Assembly: GCA_024509875.1 (NCBI GenBank)
Contig: JAMPIV010012248.1
Coordinates: 1 to 64,000 of the forward strand
Length of the DNA stretch: 64,000 nucleotides
Direction: 5' to 3'
Source: Oreohelix idahoensis
Lineage: Eukaryota > Mollusca > Gastropoda > Stylommatophora > Oreohelicidae
Below are positions 1-9,540 of this stretch, piece by piece. The notes below the pieces were generated by a model. It was not told the origin of the DNA and made no database searches. It saw nothing but the letters and a program-made list of their open reading frames with translations. Within the stretch, counting starts at the first letter, position 1, and the number at the start of each line of letters is the position of its first letter. A program made the position numbers and the translations under genes.

Positions 1-559
1 CACTTTTCACCCCGTTCCTTATACCCACATCCCCTACCTTTTTCTCCATCCCTCTACCAAAACCAATACTAGTTCCCCACCCCATGTTCCCAATAAAGGA
101 CCAATGCTTAAAAGGACATATTCCCCCGTCCAGGAATTAGGTTTTCAGTACTAGTAACTACCATCAAAGTCACCCGCTTAACCCTAGTGTCATATGTCTG
201 TTTTATGTGAAGCGAGCTCTTTTTGATTCACTTCAGTAGAACCAGACGAAAATAAATTAATATAATAAAAATCCGTACAATGGAAAGCAACGAAGATAGG
301 GATATTCTTATCTGAAAAGAATTTAATAGTAATCTCCCCCTTAAGAACATAGCAAAACTTTCGCTAACACAAAAATGCTTAATATGGGAGAAGCTAATGA
401 GCATACTAACCTAATTAAATATACAGATAATAAGAACGCACTTGGCATATAACAGGATTTTATCTGTGGACATATTGTTATTACACAAGAGGGAAAATGG
501 GAGAAGAAAATATCGATCCATTACCACACGACAAAAGCATGGGAAACACTCAAGAGAGC
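1..559. other. Unannotated AT-rich flank
   Basis: I see no coding sequence, RNA gene or clear repeat here. Composition is AT-rich with ordinary complexity. Confidence 0.4.
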
Positions 560-805
560 CAAGATGAACACCAGTCCTATACCTATTACTCCAGGATGCA
601 ACTCAGAATTATCCGCTGGGAAAAGGACAACATTAGGACAAAATCTTTGCAAGGACTCGAGGAGACTAGAATGGTCTACTCAAAGGCCAGGAAGAGAAAG
701 ACAACATCCCGATTAGAACTAAGGAAAGTCTGGCGCCCCGACCCTCTCTTCCAAACGCTCTATACCACCTCACGCTGTAGAAAGGGGAACGACTAAAGTA
801 ATAAA
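560..805 (+). pseudogene. 5'-truncated LINE 3' end (family F), degenerate
   Basis: The reading frame that closes at 796 ends with pieces such as RWEKDNIR, KARKRKT and LFQT. These line up with the LINE C-terminus read on the minus strand at 19813-20034 (RWEDNIR, KARKKTADRMVW, LFQTSTPQGRRG). The DNA after the coding part, ggggaacgactaaagtaata, also matches the tail of those copies, which end ggggaacgactaagtaagta. The remnant is therefore the extreme 3' end of a non-LTR retrotransposon in plus orientation. It carries internal frame changes and makes no functional protein. The exact 5' truncation point is uncertain. Confidence 0.6.
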
Positions 806-1734
806 GCCATAGAATAAAACAAAGAGGTGCCACTTATTAAAACCATTCTGGACCCAATCAGGACAAAAGTAACACGGAAGGAGGAAGTAGGGGGAGGTAA
901 CGATGAAAGTCACAACTAAAAGATAATTGATAGTTTGACGACAGATCAGGGACATGTGGATTCTACTAATATCACAATAACAATTGATTAGGGAACAGTA
1001 AGGTTTCTTATCTCAATATGACTGTGTCACGGAGTTAGTGTTTATCAGTCAAGAGTTTTGTGTACTGAGGTTGCCGTTTTCTAAGTTAGATGTTAAGATC
1101 GAGGACTTCTTACACAAGTAACCTTTTTGTTCGTGGTCAGATGGACTTGAGACATAACGTCTTTTAGAACAGTGGACTGCTGAAAGTGTTGAAAATCACT
1201 AATACGTTAGGACCATCTCACTTAGGTGGCCTGAGTCCGGTAAGTCATACAGTAAACATGAAATATCATCTACAAACTGTAATAAATTTATACTTGTTCT
1301 TTTAGAGTATGGTTTGTAAACCTGTGGCCCATGAATCCCCAAGAGGTCCGTGAATGGATTCTAGGGAGTCCGTGTACGTACCTAAAATGCAACATTTTTG
1401 GTTATGCGTTTGTCTTCATTTTTTTTTTCCTAAGAAGGGGTCTGTAGCCATTACCAAACAATCAAAGGGGTCCATGACACATGAAAAAAAAAGAAACTAT
1501 ATTTTAGAGGTTAGGTCTGTTTACATGTCTGTTATGTTTAATACGCATCTATATAGTGTGCTAGGTAATGGGAATGTTTATATGTTGTATATGTAATACC
1601 AATCCTAACATACAGATGCGAGTCATGGACAACTTGTAAACAAAACAACCAAAAAACAAATAAAACTGGCAGCCGCAGAGATGTGGTTTTACAGATGAAT
1701 GTTAATACCAGGGTCAGCTTCATAGAGTAACGAG
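806..1734. other. Unannotated interspersed sequence
   Basis: No gene or recognisable repeat. Short open frames here lack any family-like motif. One run of nine T residues and scattered A-rich tracts are the only local features. Confidence 0.35.
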
Positions 1735-1955
1735 GATGTCCCTAAAAAAAAGCCAAAGCGCAATGGAAACTTATTATTCTCACCAGAAGGAAACAATCCA
1801 CATTCTGTGGGCATGTATCGAGAAGAAGAAAGCTGAAATATATTCGTGACAACAGGAAAGATTGAAGAGAAAAGTGATGGGTGAGAGAGAGAGGATTAAA
1901 AAAAAACATGGCAATACCTTGAATTTATGGCATAGAAGTGATCGGCTTTACTTTT
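1735..1955 (+). pseudogene. Heavily decayed LINE 3' coding remnant
   Basis: Around 1800-1870 the plus strand can be read across frames as GHVSRRRKLKYI followed by VTTGKIE. This resembles the C-terminal block of a common animal non-LTR retrotransposon family (a Gly-His-Val block, then a basic Gly-Lys-rich stretch). At least two frame changes are needed, and the end dissolves into gagagaga and A-rich sequence. Identification rests on recalled family motifs, so confidence is moderate. Confidence 0.4.
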
Positions 1956-2253
1956 TTTTTTTTTTTGAGGACCTGTTCTCCTATGAGAGCTGGAACATAC
2001 TGATTGATTGATCGATTGACTGATGTGCCATTGATGCGTATTATGTAAGAAGCTTGGTATGATGAATAAAGTGTGTTACAGAAAGTGTATTATATGCAAA
2101 CTATAACCGAGGGACTGTCGTGGAGTGATTAAAGATGATGCTGATGACAATGATATGCAAGTGAGCTGCTTGATAGTAGACAATAATAGTTTCGCTAAGT
2201 GTGATTTGAGAGTGCTGTACGACAGCCAGGAGAAAAAGATACAAGTATTTTAA

Positions 2254-2255
<2 letters not shown>

Positions 2256-2347
<92 letters not shown>
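2256..2347. repeat. (TC)n microsatellite
   Basis: About 46 uninterrupted TC units. The open frame of alternating Arg-Glu on the opposite strand is an artefact of the repeat. Confidence 0.98.
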
Positions 2348-2349
<2 letters not shown>

Positions 2350-2480
2350 TCCCAGTCACCCACACGGTTTTGATGACGTACACTCACTTACCCTCTCAGT
2401 TATGAATAAAATACACATTGTAAGGTTATAGAATCAGATCTTAGGCTGTCAGATTGTAGTGGTGTTTGATGGTATTGTAT

Positions 2481-2810
2481 GATGGTGATATTACTAAATG
2501 TAATTGTATGAGGCCAGCTGTGAAGGCTCCTGAGATAAAATGTAGTTGTGAATTGTCAGAAGGCCTTTCTTGCTACCACTACGACCTCACACTTAATTTT
2601 TTTTTTAATGAATGTGGCTACGTAAAGTGTCTAGGGTTATGATATGATGGTGATATTACTAAATGTAATTGTATGAGGCCAGCTGTGAAGGCTCCTGAGA
2701 TAAAATGTAGTTGTGAATTGTCAGAAGGCCTTTCTTGCTACCACTACGACCTCACACTTAATTTTTTTTTTAATGAATGTGGCTACGTAAAGTGTCTAGG
2801 GTTATGATAT
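2481..2810. repeat. 165-bp tandem duplication inside the 3' LTR
   Basis: Positions 2481-2645 are repeated at 2646-2810, including the poly-T run and the ggctacgtaaagtgtc stretch. The other LTR (9541-11755) has this segment once, so the duplication arose during or after the insertion of this copy. Confidence 0.93.
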
Positions 2811-3202
2811 GTAGTGTGGTATAATAGGTTATAGATATACCCACAGATATTTAACAAGACTAATAATATTAATAAATGTTAAAATACACTGAACTAACTC
2901 ACGTGTGTAAAAGTTTTGATAGAATTATATTACATTTATTTTGTTCTGTATCAATTTTTTAGGTTGACCAGAACTTAAAAGGATTTAGAGATTATGAAAG
3001 AAATGCATGGAATATTATATCATAAATGCAATAGTGTACATATATATGTACTATACTAGTTAGTTTTATTAAAATGTTCTAGTAGTCATCTACTTGGGAG
3101 GATAGTTAATGTTTGTGCTGTTGGGGTGGCCTCATCACACCTGTCTATATTGACTACACAGTGTCCAGAAAATGGTGGGAATTTTTATGGGGTTATTAGT
3201 AA

Positions 3203-3433
3203 CTAAAGGGCTTTGGTGAATGTCCAGCAGACCAGAGGCTCACTCATCTTGTCGTTGTAGCTCTGGTGCTGAAATCTGATGGTCCCACCTCTCCGTGCTG
3301 GCGGGCAATAATGGTGGTCTCTGTCACAAGTACTGCACAGATACACTCGAGTAAAGTCACCCACTGAATAGACACTGCTTTGTTGACAACAGAAACTCAC
3401 AGCTCTGCAATCAAAGTATGGGCCATGTGTCAA
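3203..3433 (-). other. Short Cys-rich open frame in the element 1 LTR
   Basis: A 76-residue frame lies in the same sense as the element, and the same protein is predicted in the other LTR at 10126-10356. It contains several cysteines and a CSTC-DRDHHYC cluster that could suggest metal binding. I do not recognise the family. Presence in both LTRs only reflects their recent common origin, so this is weak evidence for a real gene. Confidence 0.2.
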
Positions 3434-4833
3434 AATCTATTCTCTACCCACGTCTGGACACAACACTGACACAACAACCACATCATACAGACAGGTCAGA
3501 TCTCTCTGACCAAACAGCACATTTACCATGGTGGTTTTACATCAGATAGATCCTCCCAGACTATAGATTCTGAAAAATATTTATTAGTTTTCTGCCCTAA
3601 AAGAGGATAGGTAATATGTTTCATTATTCTCAACACTTGATCTGTCTTGCCTAACCCTTGCTGGAGTTTATGTACATTGTTGGTCCCTAGACCCTGACTA
3701 GGGCGGGGGGTCTAGAGCAAATCCCTACTTGTTTGTAAGGCTAGATTTCGATATGGCAGTATCAAATCACTCGAACATGAAACAATATTCAAAATATACA
3801 AAGAAATAATTTCAATCTTACCAGATTATGAATAAATAACACAGAATTGCTAGCAAAACTCGCTGAGCTGCTGGCTATAGTATGGCGTCCCTAAATTTAT
3901 TTCACTTTCTTTCATATGGAAATCACCACACTTTAAAATCTGTGTCTATCACTGAACAACTATTGAAGAATGGCCCCAAATGCGCTCTGAGCGCTAATAA
4001 TATGATTGTCTGTGGCCAATCACTGCCTAGGTTTATTTTAAATTCAAATTTCCTACCCTAAAGTCATTTCAGTCATGCTTCAGTCAAGTATGGATGGTTA
4101 TCTGTTAGTCTGTCCGTCTCTACTTGTGTTTCTACAAAAATGTACTTGATTTTTGAACCAACCTTTCTCTCCCCTCCAAAATTTTGTCGTTAAAAGTTAT
4201 ATTTAGACACAGCCACCACAATATCCCGTCTCTCTTCCATACTAAGTAGATTTGAACACCTGCGTCTCGAGGTCGTGTTTTTTTGTGCAATTAGCGACAC
4301 TTTTAGATTCAATACAGTCTGTCGATGATGTGAACAACACTGTCTTTTGTCATTATCTTCAATATTATCTATCCGTCTGTAAAATTAAGAACATATTAGT
4401 TCACTGCTCAGAATGGGCCATCCGGCCAGCTAATTTTTATATTCCTAACATTAATATTAAGAAAAAAGTACTTTTTAATTTTTGTAATATTCCAAACATC
4501 TGCGTTTTAGCCGCTGAATTCAAATCAAGGGCTTGGTATTGCAAAAGCGTCCATTCCGTACCTCGTGTCAATTTGGGGGACGTGAATTTTTACTTTCCTC
4601 CATCCCCCCCAATTGCGTCTCCTTAGCCTTGCCAGTCTCACGCAATCTTTCCAGTCATATTTTTTTCCTTTTTATCCGCCGTTCCCCTCCTGTCTAGCGA
4701 GTCAATTTTTATGGAGGGTGATGACCCGCGGTCTGGGCGATCATGTACATCAGCAGCCTACGCATCATGTTTTTATCCTTATATGTTATCCTTGGAGGTA
4801 TTTTACCGTTGTATCTCTGTCAATTTCACTACA

Positions 4834-4846
4834 CATCTCCCCACTT
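4834..4846 (-). promoter_or_regulatory. Polypurine tract of element 1
   Basis: On the minus strand this reads AAGTGGGGAGATG immediately before the 3' LTR. This is the expected place and composition for the plus-strand DNA primer of reverse transcription. Confidence 0.75.
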
Positions 4847-4920
4847 GAAAACATGCCTATGGCAAGTTCCAAAACCAGCGATACACATAGGTAAAATTAC
4901 TCCTCACGTCTGCCACTACT

Positions 4921-7237
4921 CTAATTTTGATCACAGGGGTGCCGACTGAGGAAATCTGCACCGACATTTAATTTGCCTGGGATATATTGAATACTAAACT
5001 GATAAGGTTGAAGCAACAAAGACCACCTCAGCAATCTTGCGTTTTCATGCTTAGCCTGAGACAAGAACACGAGAGGCTGATGGTCCGTCTCCACCACAAA
5101 AGTCCTACCATACAGATAGATTTGAAACTTCTTTATTGCCCAAATTAATGCTAAACATTCTTTTTCGCTTGTGGAGTATCCTTGTTCCGCCCTATTCAAT
5201 TTGCGGCTTGCATAAGCGACTGGTTTAAGTTCCCCATCAGGTGAAGCTGATCTTTGCAACAAAGCCCCTCCGAGTCCTACATTACTTGCATCGGTTCTTA
5301 AGACAAAGCCCTGTGTCAAATCAGGCAGTTTGAGAATAGGCTTGCTAGTGAGTTTTTCCTTTAACTCTTGGAACGCTAGTTCACATTGTGCAGTCCAAAT
5401 AATTTTATCTGGAAGTCCCTTGCGAGTCAGATCAGTCAGAGGAGCACATATAGCGTTAAAATTTTTGATGTATTTCTGATAAAATCCGCATAACGACACG
5501 AATGATCGCACGTCGTTTTTTGTTTGTGGCCTAGGTGCTCTCTGCAGTTTTTCCAAGTTCTTAGGATCAGGGGTCATATTACCCTGATATACAGTGTGCC
5601 CCAAGAATTCCAACTCTTTGCATCCAATACAACATTTTGTTGGCCTAGCAGTTAAGTTCGCCTCCCGAAGTCTATCAAACAACATCTCCAGAGCTTCAAT
5701 GTGTTCTTCAAATGTCTCTGTGGCGACGAGAATATCATCCATGAAATTCGTGATACATGGGTTATTCAGGGGATCCAACAATTTTCGCATCATCCTTGAA
5801 AACACACTCGGAGCATTTTTCAGTCCGAATGGTAGCATATTGAATTCATAATGTCCATCCGAAGTGCTAAAAGCCAAATAAGGTCTCACTTCAGGTTTCA
5901 CTGGGATCTGGTAATAGCCTTTACTAAGATCCACCTTTGAAAAGTATTTTGCCTTGTTCAGTCTGGCAAATAACTGTTTTGTGTCTGGTAATGGATCCAC
6001 TTGTCCTTCTGTGACAGCATTCAGTTTCCTGTGATCTATGCACAGTCTGTGTTCCCCAGACGGTTTTCTCAACAAAACGACACTAGAACTAAAAGATGAT
6101 TCACTGTGCGAAATAATCCCCTCCTTCAACAAATACTCTATTTCTTCCTTCAATGCCTTCTCCTTCGCGAACGGAATAGAATAGGCTCTCATACAGATTG
6201 GGTTTGAGTCTACCAGTTTCATGTCATACTGTAGCAAATTTGTATGGCCTGGTTTATCTGTTAATACATCTGTATGTTCCTCCAGAACCTTTTGAACTCT
6301 CTCCCTCTGGTTTTTAGTCAGGTGCTTACTGACTTTTACCTGTGCTGCTGTTTCACAAGGATGTAATGGGTATTCATGTGAGGTGAGTGGTTCTTTTTGC
6401 ATCTGGGTTGCAATAGCCAAGGTCAATAAGGGGGTGCTTTCCTGGAGTGGTCTGTCCAGATACTTCTTTAACAGGTTTACATGATAAACTTTTTCCTTCC
6501 CCTTTTTGTCAATTTTATAGTTTGTTCTAGACACCTTCTCTAGAACCGTATATGGACCTTGCCAACCAATTTGTAATTTATTCTGGCTTCCGGGTAGTAG
6601 AAGCAGCACCTTCTCTCCGACTGCCAGTTCCCTGTCCTTTGCCTTCCTATTAAAATATGCTGCATGTTTCTTCCTGGCTTGTTTCAAATTATCATTTGCC
6701 AGTTTCCATCCAGCTTTCAAACGAGTGGTCAGTTCGTTCACATATTGATACGATGAAGTAACAGTCTCTTCCGCCTTCTCATCTGTCCAGGTCCTTAATA
6801 AAGCTTCTAAAGGACCTTTTATTGGTCTCCCAAATAGCAGAGTTGCGGGAGCCATCCCGGTTGAACTATGTGGTACCTCCCGGTACGCAAACAATGCGGC
6901 GGGCAGGAATTGATCCCACAGATCCGGTTTTTCGTGTGCCAGCTTTCTCAGGATAGAAATGAGAGTCCCATTGAACCTCTCTACCTGGCCGTTCCCTTGT
7001 GGATGGTACGGACTACAATGAAAGTGCCTGGCTTGAAATAGCTTAAAAACTTCTTCCGTTAGTTTCCCCTTGAACTGAGAACCATTATCCGTCAAGATTT
7101 GATGCGGGAATCCTAATCGGGTAAATATTGTAAGTAGTGCCTCTGCTACATGTTTTGAATCAATTGATGGCAGGGCTACCGCCTCTCCCCACATAGAACA
7201 AGTGTCCACCAGAGTAAGGATGTAACTGTTTCCTCCT
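4921..7237 (-). CDS. Pol of element 1: integrase core, RT and RNase H
   Basis: This is the downstream part of the gag-pol polyprotein. Residues below are numbered in the open frame that begins at 7284. The integrase core continues with TDNGSQF (Asp66) and GQVERFNGT (Glu102), giving the DD35E spacing; its first Asp lies in the upstream frame. A GPY/F-type integrase C-terminus follows (WQGPY near 241-245). Reverse transcriptase spans about 340-570, with catalytic VDLSKGYYQIP (Asp452) and FMDD (514-517). RNase H spans about 655-780, with RTDAS (Asp664), SEKEC (Glu709) and TDH (Asp733). The product copies element RNA into DNA and integrates it. The frame is entered through a one-base shift near 7230-7240. 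It ends 75 bp before the polypurine tract. Integrase before RT marks it as Gmr1-like rather than ordinary gypsy. Confidence 0.92.
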
Positions 7238-9274
7238 CTTGGTCCGAGTGAGAGGTCCCACAATATCCACTGCAACCCTCTCAAAAGGTGTTCCCACTAT
7301 GGGCATTTCCCCTAGAGTTGCAGGAGCAGTCCAGTGCTTTGGAGCTACCCTTTGACATTCTGGGCAGGATTTGACATATCTTTTTATATCCTCCGTTATC
7401 CCTGGCCAGAAGTAATGACAAGCTATACGCTGTCCTGTGGCGCTGATCCCCATGTGACCACTGAAGGGAATCGCATGTCCGAGTTCCATCACTTTATCTC
7501 TATATGAAGTGGGAAGAACCAGCTGGTTGTGACCATTTGTTCCAGTTCCGGCCTTCCTGTATAAGAGTTTGTTCTTCATGAAATATTCCCCCTTGCTCGG
7601 AGGTGTGTGGCATTTGGGCAATTTTTTAAAACAGGGCTTGAGTGTCCTATCCTCAGCCTGCGCCTTCCTCATCTCCTCTGGATGAGCATTTATAGGTTCA
7701 CCTTCTTCCTCCTTCTTCTGTGACCTGGTCTGCACTGTCGCCATGATCACAGGTTTCTCGGGATTCCCCAAGAAGACGTATCTACACCCCAATATCAGAG
7801 GGTAGATTGGTTCATCTATCACTGCTGCTCTGATTTCTCCTTCCACATAGCGAGTTTTCACCGTTATCCTTGCGATGGGAAGTGTCATGAGTGGTATGTC
7901 CTTAGTCGCCCCTTGTATTTCCACTGTTTCTGTGGTATACTGACTTGGGTCCACTAGGCTAGACTTCACAACTGAATCATAATCCAAACCTGTATCATAA
8001 AGGCACCTTATGGTGACCCCATTACAAATAACATCCTCACAAACTGGGGGGTGATAAGGTTCCTGTTGTCCCTTAGGATTAACCTTTAATCTTTGCGTCC
8101 CCGACTTCATTGCAGCAATGTTTGAAGGTTTCCTTCTACAAAATTCGGTGTTATGGTTATCCTTCTTGCACCATTTACACCATCTTTTTCCTTGGTTCAA
8201 CGGTTTTCTTTCATTGAACTTTTGGTCATTGAACTGTGAGTTTCTGTCGCGATAGTCATTTCTTGGCCGCTCAAAGTTTGTCCTACCTTTAATTCCCTGC
8301 TCTCTATTATCAAATTTATTAAATTGCTGTGGAGCTTTAAAATTGTCTATGTGCTTCTTTTTAGCACCACTTACCTCTGCCTGGGCTGCCTGATACCTCT
8401 CAGCAACATTTAAAACTTCCCCCAACCTCTCTGCACCTTGTTCCATGAGAAATTTTCTCATGTCTGGAGCCATGGACTCTCTCAATTGCTCAATCATGAT
8501 CATTTCTTTAAGATCTTGGGTCTTCCCCAGAGCCGTCCATTTCTCCAAATAGGTTTCTAGTCTAGCAGAGAATTGGTGGTATGTCTCCCCAGACAACAGT
8601 TTGGCATTTCTAAATTTCTTACGATAAAATTCACCATTCTTCTCGTACCTTAATAACAAAGCCTGCTTTAACATGTCATAATTGTCTTGGTCTTCCCTGT
8701 TCATTTTGGCAAATACTTCATAAGAAGTACCTCTCAATCCTTGTGATAGCTTTAAGCTCCACCTCTCTCTCTCTAACCCATATGTAGTAGCTAATAACTC
8801 AAAACGTCCTAGGTACCCCTCTATGTCATCGTCTTTCTCAACAAAATGGTCTAAATGAAACCCCATAGCTGAGTTTGAGGCTCCCAGACTGGGCGTAGCA
8901 TCTGAGGCAAAAGGGCTGGCACCATTTTCAGGAGCCTGGCCTTGTAATTCCAGCTCCCTTAGTCGTAATTCGTGCTCCCTTTGCAACCTTCTATCTTCTG
9001 CTTCCCTTTCGGCCTTTTTTTCTTCTGCCTCCCTTTGCTGTCGTTTTTCTTCTGCCTCAATCTGCAGCCTCTTAGTCTCAGCCTCTAACTTCTTCTCTTC
9101 AACCAACCTGTCAGACTCCAATTTTCTTTCAGCCTCTTTTTCTAATCTCCTTTCTTCCCGTTCAATATATTTATCACATTCAGCCGTTACGTATTGAATT
9201 AAAATTTGACCATCCATTCCCATCTCCTTCGCGGTGAGCACAGCAGCTGATCTAAATTTTGCCAGCTCCGCCAT
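7160..9274 (-). CDS. Gag, protease and integrase N-terminus of element 1
   Basis: The start is the ATG at 9274 (MAELAKFRSAA), chosen because both related elements begin at the same point. Residues 35-110 are a highly charged Glu/Arg/Lys coiled coil. Residues 140-300 form the capsid-like Gag domain, and its C-terminal half (DLKEMIMIEQL ... PDMRKFLMEQGAERL) resembles a SCAN domain. A CCHC zinc knuckle is at 366-379. An aspartic protease follows, with DTG at 427-429. The integrase HHCC zinc domain uses His600, His607, Cys637 and Cys640. The first catalytic Asp of the core is Asp670 (VAVDIVGP). Gag and protease are fused in one frame without a stop. Homology ends near residue 680, where a one-base shift moves the integrase into the frame that ends at 4921; the remaining residues are out-of-frame read-through. 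Confidence 0.92.
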   Translation of the reverse strand: MAELAKFRSAAVLTAKEMGMDGQILIQYVTAECDKYIEREERRLEKEAERKLESDRLVEEKKLEAETKRLQIEAEEKRQQREAEEKKAEREAEDRRLQREHELRLRELELQGQAPENGASPFASDATPSLGASNSAMGFHLDHFVEKDDDIEGYLGRFELLATTYGLERERWSLKLSQGLRGTSYEVFAKMNREDQDNYDMLKQALLLRYEKNGEFYRKKFRNAKLLSGETYHQFSARLETYLEKWTALGKTQDLKEMIMIEQLRESMAPDMRKFLMEQGAERLGEVLNVAERYQAAQAEVSGAKKKHIDNFKAPQQFNKFDNREQGIKGRTNFERPRNDYRDRNSQFNDQKFNERKPLNQGKRWCKWCKKDNHNTEFCRRKPSNIAAMKSGTQRLKVNPKGQQEPYHPPVCEDVICNGVTIRCLYDTGLDYDSVVKSSLVDPSQYTTETVEIQGATKDIPLMTLPIARITVKTRYVEGEIRAAVIDEPIYPLILGCRYVFLGNPEKPVIMATVQTRSQKKEEEGEPINAHPEEMRKAQAEDRTLKPCFKKLPKCHTPPSKGEYFMKNKLLYRKAGTGTNGHNQLVLPTSYRDKVMELGHAIPFSGHMGISATGQRIACHYFWPGITEDIKRYVKSCPECQRVAPKHWTAPATLGEMPIVGTPFERVAVDIVGPLTRTKRRKQLHPYSGGHLFYVGRGGSPAIN

Positions 9275-9517
9275 ACTTTTTAGACAATATAATAATATAC
9301 AAGCTAAATCTCTAACCAGTAAATACACTAAGTACTTCTTATGACTATAGTCTAACTAATTCTAACTAACCAGTTAACTAATTAATTATTACTGGCTGTG
9401 AAGATTCACCAACTTTTATCTACAGGGACACTTTTAATTTTAAAGGGAATTTCACAATTTTTTCCTCTACTTTTATTTCTCCCACCAGGAGATCCTAATA
9501 TTACTGTTGGGCTAATT

Positions 9518-9535
9518 ATCCCGGACGAGACCCCA
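9518..9535 (-). promoter_or_regulatory. Primer-binding site of element 1
   Basis: On the minus strand, five bases after the 5' LTR, it reads TGGGGTCTCGTCCGGGAT. It begins with the TGG expected for complementarity to a tRNA CCA end. From memory it differs at one base from the proline-tRNA primer site of murine retroviruses, so a tRNA-Pro-like primer is inferred. Elements 2 and 3 carry related sites. Confidence 0.7.
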
Positions 9536-9540
9536 ATATA

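Larger units (their letters stand above)
2455..4833 (-). repeat. 3' LTR of element 1
   Basis: At 2379 bp it is unusually long for a gypsy LTR. It is nearly identical to 9541-11755 apart from a 165-bp tandem duplication and a few point changes. It lies downstream of the minus-strand polypurine tract, so it is the 3' copy. Confidence 0.95.

Noticed and set aside
4252..4626. 124-residue frame in the LTR, repeated at 11174-11548
   Set aside because: It is antisense to element 1, has no recognisable motif, and its duplication only reflects the two LTRs.
5594..5851. Plus-strand frame opposite the RT, with equivalents at 30366 and 55813
   Set aside because: It mirrors the conserved RT coding strand and carries no family motif; a shadow frame.
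7228..7242. Programmed +1 frameshift at tandem AGG codons
   Set aside because: The shift would lie inside the integrase catalytic core, and elements 2 and 3 give no comparison there. A simple indel or sequencing error is more likely.
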